DNA of 64,000 nucleotides, taken from NCBI GenBank assembly GCA_021732415.1, contig JAKFVC010000091.1, forward strand, positions 39,393 through 103,392, written 5' to 3'. Positions 9,476-18,212 of the stretch are shown here, piece by piece (the stretch's first letter is position 1; each line of letters begins with the position of its first letter). The translations under genes and the position numbers were made by a program. Origin of the DNA: Planctomycetaceae bacterium (GTDB lineage Bacteria > Planctomycetota > Planctomycetia > Planctomycetales > Planctomycetaceae). Below the pieces are notes generated by a model. The model saw nothing but the letters and a program-made list of their open reading frames with translations. It was not told the origin of the DNA and did not search any database.

Positions 9476-10017
9476 CAGAGTCGCTCCTGAAATTGACGGG
9501 CATCTGGCACATCGGACGCAATACCCTTGCCCACCGCCATCGAAATCCGATCTTATCGCAATGTGGCATTTTATGCCATGTGCCACGAAGTGTCTTGCGT
9601 GTTTTGAATAGAAATTGCCTGGTAGGCAATGAATCGCGGCGTACTGTGATCGACGTCGACCCACTTTTGAGCAGAGTTGAAGGGACACGGAAGCAGCCCT
9701 GTCGACGGCCAGGTTACATGTTAAGAGTTGCATCAAGATATGAGAAATAATCTGCAAATAACGACGTTTATGCAGATAACCGAAGGGATGCTTAGCGTCT
9801 ACTTGGTGTGATGTCAGGGTGAAATGTGAAAGTGCTGTGAAGATCCCGTGAATAATCCCTTTCCTGGCAGGTGCGTCGCCCGATGCCCTAGACGACCAAA
9901 GTGGTTTTTTATATTATTTGTCACATGACGCCCGCTGGCAGTTTGGTTTCAGTGAAAACGTTCGCTCTGCGAACTCATTCTGTTTCGCCTCTTTCGTTCC
10001 TGGTTCGGAGGAATCTC
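9476..10017. other. Divergent intergenic region between LRR lipoprotein and DUF1559 genes
   Basis: The 542-bp gap must hold promoters for both divergent genes. An A/T-rich run (ttttttatattatttg, about 9904-9919) is the only promoter-like feature seen. A small imperfect hairpin (GTGGCATTTTATGCCATGTGCCAC) lies near 9562-9585. No gene, tRNA or long palindrome was found. Confidence 0.4.
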
Positions 10018-10947
10018 ATGAAGATTCGGTCGCAGCCCCGTGGGTTTACGTTGATTGAGTTGCTCGTGGTCATCGCCATCATCGCCGTGCTCATTGCACT
10101 CTTGTTGCCCGCAGTGCAACAGGCCCGCGAAGCAGCCCGGCGGTCGCAGTGCAGGAACAACCTGAAGCAGATCGGTATCGCACTGCACAACTATCACGAG
10201 CAAGTCGACTGCTTTCCTCCGGGAACGATCTTCGGTGACCAGGACTATGGCTGGGCAACGTTCCTGCTGCCCAGTCTGGATCAGGCGAATATTTATAATA
10301 AACTCGACTTCAACAACTACGGCAGCATCATTACGAGCAATTCGGTGTATACCGAGCGATCTCTGCCGCTGGTGGCAGGGGTCACGGACGTGCTGTTGCC
10401 GGTTTTCTTGTGCCCGTCCAACAGCATGTTGACGCATTCACCGATTCGCCCGGGTGCCGGTTCCCCCAGCGGGTCGCTGGGCGGGTTTGCTCGCAGCGAC
10501 TATAAGGGATGCCTGGGATCTGGCGGTGCCGCGATCACCGGCATGTTCGGCAAAATCAAGGCGACCTATCGCCCGACGCGCATCCGTGATGTTCTGGACG
10601 GTACCAGCAATACGATCGCCGTTGGCGAAGGCTATACGAAGTTCGCGCGGGCGATTGATGGACCGACGCATCCCAATGTCGGAGATTTCGGCATCTGGCT
10701 GGGGACGAACAATCAGCATCAGAACGTGGTCGGCGAGACCAGTGTCGCCCACATTCCCAACGGCGGAAACGCACTGCCGGTGACGACTCTCAATCAGTTC
10801 GACGACTGCTTTGCCAGTCTGCACACGGGTGGTGTGATGTTTCTGTTCGCCGACGGATCGGTTCGCTTGGTCTCGGACAACATCAATATGCAGACCTATA
10901 GCTACCTGGGTGATAAGGCGGACGGCAACGTGGTCAATGCGGAATAA
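10018..10947 (+). CDS. DUF1559 family type II/IV pilin-like protein
   Basis: The 309-residue protein starts at ATG 10018 behind a strong GGAGGAA ribosome site. It has the type IV prepilin N-terminus (KIRSQPRGFTLIELLVVIAI), where G is followed by F at the prepilin peptidase site, then a hydrophobic helix and the planctomycete DUF1559 signature (LLPAVQQAREAARRSQCRNN, NLKQIGIALHNYHE). The C-terminus carries the H-X9-DG motif region (HTGGVMFLFADGSVRLVSDN). Family members are very numerous in planctomycetes and are thought to be exported, pilus- or pseudopilus-like. The next gene is the small lipoprotein that often accompanies this family. Confidence 0.95.
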   Translation: MKIRSQPRGFTLIELLVVIAIIAVLIALLLPAVQQAREAARRSQCRNNLKQIGIALHNYHEQVDCFPPGTIFGDQDYGWATFLLPSLDQANIYNKLDFNNYGSIITSNSVYTERSLPLVAGVTDVLLPVFLCPSNSMLTHSPIRPGAGSPSGSLGGFARSDYKGCLGSGGAAITGMFGKIKATYRPTRIRDVLDGTSNTIAVGEGYTKFARAIDGPTHPNVGDFGIWLGTNNQHQNVVGETSVAHIPNGGNALPVTTLNQFDDCFASLHTGGVMFLFADGSVRLVSDNINMQTYSYLGDKADGNVVNAE

Positions 10948-10962
10948 TCTGGATGCGAACTG

Positions 10963-11135
10963 AATAGCCTCGCGTGATTCTGGGGCAATTCGATTTCGTG
11001 CCACTGTTTCGCGACTGTACACAGTCGTTAAGCAGTGCTGCCTCCAGGTGTGAGTCCCGAATTTATGTCAGGTCGCTTGGGGAGCACTGGTTCATGACCG
11101 AGTACAGTCATGAACCAGTGGCACGAGCTTGGTCG
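10963..11135. mobile_element. Truncated copy of the 194-bp MITE
   Basis: Starting 16 bp after the DUF1559 stop, the sequence matches the reverse complement of the right half of the element at 49695..49888. It shares the terminus (AATAGCCTCGCGTGATTCTGG versus AATACCCTTGCGTGATTCTGG) and the internal arms (GTGCCACTGTTTCGCGACTG). The other end matches as far as the GTGGCACGAGCTTG region near 11118-11132 and then diverges, so the second terminal repeat is missing. Confidence 0.8.
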
Positions 11136-11215
11136 GCTGCAAGGCCGACAGCTCACTGGTTTCTCAAGCTCTATTCGATTTTCCGGCAATTTCCTGTTTC
11201 ATAGGAGCGGCTGTC

Positions 11216-11638
11216 ATGCAATTGTCATTTCGTCAGATGTTCCTCTTAACTGTGGGAATCTGCACCCTTTCGGCTTGCGGCAGGAGCGGCGAGTTTCCGG
11301 TCGCGAAAGTGGAGGGGGTCGTCAAATGCAACGGACGTCCGGTCACTGCGGGCCTGGTGGTTTTTGTGCCGACCGGAGCGTCAGAAGAAAAAACCGATGA
11401 ATCGGGACGATCGGCCTCGGGAGTGATTCAATCGGATGGAACCTATGAGCTGACCACTTACGCCAAAGGAGATGGCGCCATCGTCGGGACCCATGCGGTT
11501 CAGGTGTTTGCACCCGCTCCAGTGGATGACGATGCTCCGCTGACAGATGCCAATCGTTACGCTTGCGGCAAGGCGCCGCTGGAGAAGACCGTGGAGGCCG
11601 CGGAAAACGTCATCGATCTGGAACTCACCGCTCCTTAG
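11216..11638 (+). CDS. Small lipoprotein with carboxypeptidase-regulatory (transthyretin-like) fold
   Basis: The 140-residue product has a lipoprotein signal with lipobox LSAC and Cys 21. A single beta-sandwich domain follows (VEGVVKCNGRPVTAGLVVFV; GVIQSDGTYELTT; AIVGTHAVQV). Planctomycete DUF1559 genes are frequently followed by exactly this type of protein, so the pair with the upstream gene probably works together at the cell surface, although a MITE remnant now lies between them. The start is the ATG at 11216 after AGGAGCGG; an earlier in-frame start would bury the lipobox. Confidence 0.85.
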   Translation: MQLSFRQMFLLTVGICTLSACGRSGEFPVAKVEGVVKCNGRPVTAGLVVFVPTGASEEKTDESGRSASGVIQSDGTYELTTYAKGDGAIVGTHAVQVFAPAPVDDDAPLTDANRYACGKAPLEKTVEAAENVIDLELTAP

Positions 11639-11809
11639 TTGGTCGCTCGCGCAAGCCGTTTGATTTAACATCCGTGCCAGCGCGGTGTGATGAGCAAATT
11701 CAGGTGCGTGTTCGGCGTAATCTGGATGGTTGTCAGCGATTCTCGAATTCCCGCAGCTTGGATTCAAACATCCCCAAGCCCTCTCAGTCCGTCAAATTGG
11801 AGTCCTCGG

Positions 11810-13243
11810 ATGCAGTCAACCCAGCGCCACGATCTGTCCTCTGGACTCCGGATCCTGCGTCATCTCCTGTGCGGGCTCGTGCTGGTCGGCGTTTCGGCGG
11901 CAATCGCCAATGCTCACGACCACCCCAGCCACGAGAAGCCCAAGGCCGTTGAAGCCGCGATTCTTTATCGGCCCACGGCGATGCCCGATCGCCTGCTGCT
12001 CTCCTGGCATGGAGACCCGGCTCGCTCGCAGGCCGTGTCGTGGCGAACGGATGGCACGGTCAAGGAGGCGTTTGCGGAAATTGCGCTGGCCACTTCCGGG
12101 CCGAAATTCGTCTCGACTGCCGCCAAGGTTCTGGCGAAAACCAGCCCGTACCAGAGCGACTTGGGACTGCTGCATTTTCACAGTGTCCGATTCAACGATC
12201 TACGTCCCGATACGCTTTATGTCTATCGCGTCGGGGACGGCACTAACTTTAGTGCCTGGTGTCACTTCCGCACGGCCAATGCCGAGCCGCGGCCATTCAC
12301 GTTCGTCTATTTCGGCGACGCCCAGAACGATATTAAGTCCCACTGGTCGCGCGTCTTTCGTGAGGCATTTTCGGATGCTCCACGAGCTTTATTCATGTTG
12401 CATGCGGGGGATCTCGTGAATCGCGGCAACAGCGAAGCGGAATGGGCCGAGTGGTGCGATGCCGGCGGCTGGGTGAATGCCTCCATCCCGACACTGGCGG
12501 TGGTCGGCAATCATGAATACGACATGGAGCGGTCTGTTCCCTTGCCGAAGGACCCGGCCGAGCTGAAGAAGGTGCCGCGTGGTTTCACCCGGTCCTGGCG
12601 TCATCGCTTTGAGTTCCCCGACAATGGACCGCAGGAACTGCCCGAGCATCTGCATGAGACTGTGTATTATGTCGATGTGCAGGGCGTGCGGATCATCAGT
12701 CTCAATTCGATGGAGAAGCCCGAGCCCCAGGCTCGCTGGCTGGAGTCTGTCCTCCGCGACAATCCCAATCGTTGGACCATCGTTTCGCATCATCATCCGG
12801 TTTACTCGGCAGCGATCGGCCGGGACAATCCGGAACTGCGGAACGCCTGGCAACCGTTGTATGACAAGTACCGCGTGGATCTCGTCTTGCAGGGGCACGA
12901 TCACGCGTACTTGCGGACCGAGCTCCGTAGTCACGAGAATATTCCCTCGGGGGCGACCGCCCGCAGTCCGGCAGGCACGATGTATGTGGTGTCGGTCTCG
13001 GGGCCCAAGATGTATAACAAGGGTGCTGCACCCGGTGTTCGCCGGGGACACAACACGCAGCTCTACCAGGTGATTTCGATCGACGGTGACGCACTGCGAT
13101 ATCAAGCCAAGACGGCGACGGGTCAGTTGTACGATGCCTTCACGCTGAAGAAGAAACCCGGTGCCGTGAATGAGCTCATTGAGCAGGTTCCGAACACGCC
13201 CGAGGTGATCTCGCCCGCGGCAACGGAAGATCAGGCCCCTTGA
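11810..13243 (+). CDS. Purple-acid-phosphatase-like secreted metallophosphoesterase
   Basis: The 477-residue product begins with a signal sequence (HLLCGLVLVGVSAAIANA). A fibronectin-like N domain (LLSWHGDPARSQAVSWRTD) is followed by a calcineurin-like phosphoesterase domain. Metal-ligand motifs appear in order: FGDAQND near 168-173, HAGDLVNRG, GNHEYD at 233-238, SHHHPVYS, and GHDH at 362-365. The family hydrolyses phosphomonoesters or phosphodiesters with a dinuclear metal centre outside the cytoplasm. The start at 11810 is chosen for the signal peptide; the earlier frame from 11687 is unlikely. The HTTM gene follows after 10 bp and is probably co-transcribed. Confidence 0.88.
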   Translation: MQSTQRHDLSSGLRILRHLLCGLVLVGVSAAIANAHDHPSHEKPKAVEAAILYRPTAMPDRLLLSWHGDPARSQAVSWRTDGTVKEAFAEIALATSGPKFVSTAAKVLAKTSPYQSDLGLLHFHSVRFNDLRPDTLYVYRVGDGTNFSAWCHFRTANAEPRPFTFVYFGDAQNDIKSHWSRVFREAFSDAPRALFMLHAGDLVNRGNSEAEWAEWCDAGGWVNASIPTLAVVGNHEYDMERSVPLPKDPAELKKVPRGFTRSWRHRFEFPDNGPQELPEHLHETVYYVDVQGVRIISLNSMEKPEPQARWLESVLRDNPNRWTIVSHHHPVYSAAIGRDNPELRNAWQPLYDKYRVDLVLQGHDHAYLRTELRSHENIPSGATARSPAGTMYVVSVSGPKMYNKGAAPGVRRGHNTQLYQVISIDGDALRYQAKTATGQLYDAFTLKKKPGAVNELIEQVPNTPEVISPAATEDQAP

Positions 13244-13253
13244 GGAGTCGCGC

Positions 13254-14801
13254 GTGTCCGCTGATTCGCTTAGTTCAACCAGCGCTGAACTCCCGCCGCA
13301 CGAGCACGAACCGCTTGTAACAGGTAAGGCTGCCCGCCTGGGCTGGCGCGAGTCATTGTTTGTGCCCGTCGACATCGCGAGCCTGGTCTATTTCCGCATC
13401 TTGTTCGGCGCGCTGATGGTCTATCATGTGGTGTCGACCATTCGCAGCGGCTGGATCGATCAGCTCTATATTCAGCCGGTGATGCATTTCACGTATCCCG
13501 GTTTTGGCTGGGTTCGCCCCTGGTCGGGGACGGGAATGTACTGGCACTTTTATGTGCTGGGAGTTGCTGCGGCGGGTATTTTATTCGGCGCCTGCTATCG
13601 CCTTTCAGCGCTGATTTTTGCGGTCGGCATGACCCATGTCTTTCTGATTGAGAAAGCGTTCTATCTCAACCACTATTATCTGATCGTGCTGTTGAATTTC
13701 CTGTTGATCGTGCTGCCGGCGCATCGCGCCTTGTCGGTTGACGCCTGGCTGCGACCCCGCCTGCGGTCGCCAGTGGTTCCTGCCTGGACGCTCTGGTTGT
13801 TGCGGTTGCAACTGGCGATTCCCTATTTCTACGGCGGCCTCGCGAAGCTCGACAGCGATTGGCTGCAGGGCTATCCATTAGGGATGTGGCTGCAGCGCCG
13901 CGCGAATCTTCCCTGGATCGGCCCTTACCTGGCTCAGGACTGGGCGGGGATTGTCTTCGCGTATAGCGGCTTGCTGCTGGATTTGCTCGTCGTCCCGCTG
14001 CTGCTCTGGAAGCGGACCCGTTGGGTGGCTTATCTGCTGGCTGTGCTGTTTCACGTTCTGAATTCTGTGTTGTTCGAAATTGGAATCTTCCCGTGGATGA
14101 TGATCGGGGCCACTCTGGTGTTCTTTCCACCAGACTGGCCGCGTCGTCTGCTGCTGCGGCGCCTGCCGGCTGAAGCGTTTCATGTCCCATGGCCTTCCTC
14201 GCAGTGCCAGGCTCTGATTACCAGCCTGTTGGGGGTCTATGTGGCCTGGCAATTGTTGTTTCCCCTGCGCGGCTTGTTATATCCCATGTCGGGGATCTGG
14301 ACCGAAGAAGGGCACCACTTTGCCTGGCATATGATGCTGCGAGAAAAGGACGTTGGTATTCGGTTCTATGTTCGCCATCCGGGCACGGGGCAGGGAGGGG
14401 TGGTTGACGTCCGCTCGTTTCTGACCTCGCGGCAGATGAGCCGCATGAGCAAAGACAGTGATATGATTCTCACGTTTGTGCATTTCCTGCGAGATCATTA
14501 CCGGGATCATGGCCAGGGAACATTACAGATTCGAGTGCTCGCACTGGTTTCGCTGAACGGTCGCAAACCGCAGTTGATGATGGATCCCGATATCGACTAT
14601 GCGCAAGTGAACCGCACCTGGGGCGCGCAACCGTGGATTATCCCGCTCCATGAACCGCTACGGCGAGATCCCTGGATCGTCCCCCTGGCGGACTGGGAGC
14701 GGCACGTCTCGGTTCCATCTCCCGCCGAAATGACTCTACCGGCACCAAAACAGTCTCAACTCGGATCCCCGGGACTTGAAACGGCAGACTACGAGTTTTG
14801 A
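13254..14801 (+). CDS. HTTM-domain (vitamin K-dependent gamma-carboxylase-like) membrane protein
   Basis: The 515-residue integral membrane protein starts at GTG 13254 behind GAGGAG, 10 bp after the phosphatase stop. Residues about 35-310 contain several hydrophobic helices with HTTM motifs (ASLVYFRILFGALMVYHV; KAFYLNHYYLIVLLNFLLIV; QLAIPYFYGGLAKLDSDWL). A soluble C-terminal domain follows (GHHFAWHMMLREKDVG; FYVRHPGTG). HTTM proteins are related to gamma-glutamyl carboxylase; bacterial roles are mostly unknown. The close spacing suggests an operon with the phosphatase. Confidence 0.88.
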   Translation: MSADSLSSTSAELPPHEHEPLVTGKAARLGWRESLFVPVDIASLVYFRILFGALMVYHVVSTIRSGWIDQLYIQPVMHFTYPGFGWVRPWSGTGMYWHFYVLGVAAAGILFGACYRLSALIFAVGMTHVFLIEKAFYLNHYYLIVLLNFLLIVLPAHRALSVDAWLRPRLRSPVVPAWTLWLLRLQLAIPYFYGGLAKLDSDWLQGYPLGMWLQRRANLPWIGPYLAQDWAGIVFAYSGLLLDLLVVPLLLWKRTRWVAYLLAVLFHVLNSVLFEIGIFPWMMIGATLVFFPPDWPRRLLLRRLPAEAFHVPWPSSQCQALITSLLGVYVAWQLLFPLRGLLYPMSGIWTEEGHHFAWHMMLREKDVGIRFYVRHPGTGQGGVVDVRSFLTSRQMSRMSKDSDMILTFVHFLRDHYRDHGQGTLQIRVLALVSLNGRKPQLMMDPDIDYAQVNRTWGAQPWIIPLHEPLRRDPWIVPLADWERHVSVPSPAEMTLPAPKQSQLGSPGLETADYEF

Positions 14802-15014
14802 CGCGCCCTATTAGGAATAAGTGAGCACAAAGAGACGTGAGCAATAACGCTCCATTGCCTCAGACAACCTCTCTCGAAATCAGACAGGTGAGCCCAGTCC
14901 CGTCAGGGCGGCGGTAATTTCGAAATGCTCGCGTAGCGTGACTTCAAGATGCCCAGGCCTCAGGGCACTGGGCTCACTTCAACAATTCAATAACGACTTC
15001 AATGCGTCCCACGC
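14802..15014. other. Intergenic gap with a weak palindrome
   Basis: Short inverted arms (GTGAGCCCAGT at 14888-14898 and ACTGGGCTCAC at 14967-14977) bracket about 70 bp. Nothing else was recognised. The right edge merges with the deleted gene copy starting near 15015. Confidence 0.45.
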
Positions 15015-15160
15015 AGAACAGTCGATTACGCACCCCATCCACCGCAAATCCGCGCGTTGTTGAGCGAATACGGCGGCTGTTGCGACACCGTTTGCGGTGG
15101 CTTTTTGAGTGTATCGATGCGAAACGTCAGGAACGATCTGGAGAAATCAATCGTCGGCAT
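15015..15160 (-). pseudogene. Internally deleted duplicate of the 6431..7213 gene
   Basis: From an ATG at 15160 the first 39 codons are nearly identical to the start of the gene at 7213 (MPTIDFSRSFLTFRI to YSLNNARI). The copy then jumps directly to the last ~12 codons of the same gene (DGVRNRLF). The joint puts the tail out of frame, so translation stops a few codons later. Similarity continues upstream to about 15345, matching 7214..7390, so the promoter region was copied too. This is a recent duplication followed by an internal deletion of roughly 600 bp. Confidence 0.85.
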
Positions 15161-15408
15161 ATCTGGTTCCTCGGTATCTCAGGAGAGTTGTCGCGCGTAG
15201 AATCATCTGGCGCTGTCGGAATGCATTGGGAGCGACCCTGCAAGTTGTCCCCGAGGCTTGGGAGGGTCGCGTTATCGCCGTGACCCGGAGAAGATGGACC
15301 ATACCTCGAACTCGACTCGCAAGTATCTGGTCGTCACGATGTAACGATTGATAGATGTCTGGTGCACTCAGGCACCAATTCGATACCTTGCTCGAAGCGA
15401 GGCACGCG

Positions 15409-17802
15409 ATGAACGGTCGAAATATGCTGCAGAACTTGCTCAGACCAATGGCGTTGGCACTGCTGGCGCTCGTTCTATTGGCAGGTCCCCTCGTCGCCGA
15501 AGACTGGCCGCAATGGCGAGGCCCTCGACGCAATGCCGTGTCTCAGGAAACCGGATTGCTGCAGTCCTGGCCCGCAGGGGGCCCGCGCGTGGTCTGGCAG
15601 GCCTCGGGGGTTGGATCGGGTTTTTCCAGCGTCGTGGTCAGTCGGGGCCTGGTGTTCACGATGGGCAAGCAGGAGGCGGACGTCATCGTCTCCGCCATTC
15701 AGGCTGATACGGGTAAGACGGCGTGGACGCGCAAGATCGGCACGACCCAGCGCAATCCTTGTTCGACCCCGACCGCGGACGAAGATCGGCTATATGCCCT
15801 GGATCCCGATGGCGAATTGGTCTGCCTGAACTCGCTCACCGGAGACATTCTCTGGCAACGGAGTTTTCTGGAAGATTTCGCTGGACGGATGATGTCAGGC
15901 CGCGGATATGGCGAGTCGCCCCTGGTCGACGGTGAGAAACTGATCTGTACGCCGGGTGGTCCCGAGGCCGCTGTCGTGGCATTGAATAAGCGAACTGGCG
16001 AAGTCCTGTGGAAATCCACGTTGCCCGACCTGGGATCGGCAGGGAGGGATGGTGCCGGGTTCTCGTCGATTGTGCCGCTGGAAGTGGCTGGCGTCAGGCA
16101 ATATGTGCAACTCGTGGGGCGTGGAGTCATTGGTGTGGCCGCGGCAGACGGTCGCTTTTTGTGGGGATTTAATTCCATCGCCAACGGCACCGCGAATATC
16201 CCCACGCCGGTCGTGCGGGATAATTTCGTCTTCGCTGCGAATGGCTATAACGCGGGGAGTGTTCTGCTACAGATCGTACCGGAAGTCAGTCCCCCGGGCA
16301 GTCCACATGCCTTTAAAGCCAAGGTCATCTATGAGCTAACCAGCAGTCAATTTCAGAACCATCACGGCGGGGTCATCTTAGTGGGAGATCGACTGTTTGG
16401 AGGGCATGGCAATAACAATGGTCTGCCGACGTGCCTGGACTTCAAAACGGGAGAGATTTTGTGGAAGCGAAGGGGCCCTGGTGTCGGTTCGGCAGCCGTC
16501 GTGTATGCCGATGGTCACTTGTGTTTTCGTTACCAAAATGGCCTGGTCGCGCTGATTGCCGCCGCCGACTCGGGATATGAGTTGAAGGGCACGCTGGATG
16601 TGCCCGGTGCTGGAGGAGACAGTTGGGCTCATCCGGTGATCGCGAACGGTCGGTTGTATCTGCGTGAGCAAGATACTCTGTGGGTGTATGATTTGAAGAG
16701 CGAGCCAACAGATTCTGCCACCACCGAGCAGATACCGGCATTTGTCGCCTCGAATGCGACGTTCAAAGCCTTGCACGAGTTGGGGATCTCCGTGGAACCG
16801 CTGCTTTCAGCGGCTCGGCCGGTGCGAGGTCCCGCCGATCGACCTGTGCCGGTGGCTGCCGATAAAGCACGCCGGCTTTACCGGTATGCGGTGGCACCGG
16901 ATGTGCCCGAAGGATCCGCATCACCGGTGATTGTTTCGCTCACTCGAAAGCATCTCACACCAGAGGGGACGTTTTCCCCGGAACTCCTGGATCTATTGAA
17001 GCCAGCCTCGGGATCGCTCATCCTGAACCTCGCCGGAACGCAGATCTCTGCCGCCGGGCTCGAACAACTTCAGGCCTGTCCGCAAATCGTGGGTCTCAAT
17101 CTTGAGCTGTGCAGTCACGTCGATGACGCGGCGCTCGCAAATCTTTCCGTGCTGAAGCAGTTACGAGTATTGATTCTGACTGGCACGGGAATCACCGGCG
17201 CTGGTTTGCGCAGTTTGATTCCGCTGGCCACTCTCACGGCGCTCGATCTCGAAGTGTGTGATGGCATGACCGATGAAGCTTGTGAGACTCTGGGAATGTT
17301 GCGACAGTTGAAAGCGCTAGTGGTCAAAAAGACGGGTTTCGAGAAACAGATGATTTCCGATGCCGGGTTGCAGCATCTCAAACCATTGGTCGATCTGGAG
17401 ATGCTGAATCTTTATGGCAACAAGATTACCGATGCCGGGCTGATCCATCTGGAAGGATTCAGCAAATTGAGAGATCTGAATCTCAGTCTGCTGGCGATTA
17501 CAGACAAGGGCCTCGTGCATCTGAAACCACTGAGCCAGCTGGAGCACCTCGAACTACTGTATTCCGTGGGATTTTCCGGTCCAACGATCACGAATGGAGG
17601 CATCGCGCCCCTGGGCTCGTTGACGAATCTGACGAGCCTCAATCTCACCGGAGCCCGGATGACAGATGCAGGGCTGGAGCAATTGCAGGGGTTAAAGAAG
17701 TTAAGAACATTGTTGCTGGTACATACGGGGGTGAGCGTTAGCGGTATTAAGGCGTTTCAAGCCGCTGTGCCTGGCTGTGTCGTAATAAAGGAAGGGAAGT
17801 AA
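15409..17802 (+). CDS. Secreted PQQ-like beta-propeller / leucine-rich-repeat fusion protein
   Basis: The 797-residue product has a signal peptide (LLRPMALALLALVLLAGPLVA). It then has the planctomycete propeller opening EDWPQWRGPRRNAVSQETG and PQQ-type blades to about residue 430 (NSLTGDILWQRSF; NKRTGEVLWKSTL; DFKTGEILWKRRG). A linker to about 540 leads into about ten DAGL-type LRR units (LKPLVDLEMLNLYGNKITDA; LTNLTSLNLTGARMTDAGL). Propellers with PQWRGP openings are usually non-catalytic outer proteins. Fusion to LRRs in one chain is uncommon. The start at 15409 gives the best signal peptide; an ATG at 15424 is possible. Confidence 0.85.
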   Translation: MNGRNMLQNLLRPMALALLALVLLAGPLVAEDWPQWRGPRRNAVSQETGLLQSWPAGGPRVVWQASGVGSGFSSVVVSRGLVFTMGKQEADVIVSAIQADTGKTAWTRKIGTTQRNPCSTPTADEDRLYALDPDGELVCLNSLTGDILWQRSFLEDFAGRMMSGRGYGESPLVDGEKLICTPGGPEAAVVALNKRTGEVLWKSTLPDLGSAGRDGAGFSSIVPLEVAGVRQYVQLVGRGVIGVAAADGRFLWGFNSIANGTANIPTPVVRDNFVFAANGYNAGSVLLQIVPEVSPPGSPHAFKAKVIYELTSSQFQNHHGGVILVGDRLFGGHGNNNGLPTCLDFKTGEILWKRRGPGVGSAAVVYADGHLCFRYQNGLVALIAAADSGYELKGTLDVPGAGGDSWAHPVIANGRLYLREQDTLWVYDLKSEPTDSATTEQIPAFVASNATFKALHELGISVEPLLSAARPVRGPADRPVPVAADKARRLYRYAVAPDVPEGSASPVIVSLTRKHLTPEGTFSPELLDLLKPASGSLILNLAGTQISAAGLEQLQACPQIVGLNLELCSHVDDAALANLSVLKQLRVLILTGTGITGAGLRSLIPLATLTALDLEVCDGMTDEACETLGMLRQLKALVVKKTGFEKQMISDAGLQHLKPLVDLEMLNLYGNKITDAGLIHLEGFSKLRDLNLSLLAITDKGLVHLKPLSQLEHLELLYSVGFSGPTITNGGIAPLGSLTNLTSLNLTGARMTDAGLEQLQGLKKLRTLLLVHTGVSVSGIKAFQAAVPGCVVIKEGK

Positions 17803-18212
17803 CTATAACTAAGAATGTCTAACAGTACCGATTAGGAATCGCCCCCGTCGGGCTTGCCCCGACGGAGCGCTGACTGGCCAGCTACCGACCCGAGAATTTC
17901 GCCGAATTCTCAACCTTTACGTCTCCGATGCCCCCTGCCGCCTCCCAGTCGCTGCTTTGACAACGTTCACTCACGGCGGCAGGGGGCATCGGAGACTACG
18001 CGTTGAGGGGGCAGGCAAGTTTCGCTCTGGTAGCTGGCCAGTCAGGGCTCCGCCGGGACAAGCCCGACGGGGGCCTGATCGTTCAGATTTGTTAGAGGTT
18101 CTAAGTTGCCATTCGAGAAGCGGGGCGAATCTGCATCACCCCAGCCGGGGTGAGGACAATGCCGGACAGATTTGTCCTGCGAGAAACTATTTCTTAATAG
18201 GGCCTGCTCGTT
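17803..18212. other. Intergenic gap filled by a nested palindrome
   Basis: Apart from the palindrome at 17841..18074, the 410-bp gap between the two plus-strand genes holds no recognised gene or RNA. The promoter of the amidohydrolase probably lies in the last 130 bp. Confidence 0.5.
17841..18074. repeat. Double nested palindrome
   Basis: The outer arms are 17841-17886 and 18029-18074 (46 bp each, 43 matching). The inner arms are 17921-17942 and 17975-17996 (22 of 22). The outer arm begins with its own smaller inverted repeat (GCCCCCGTCGGGC ... GCCCCGACGG). Confidence 0.95.
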
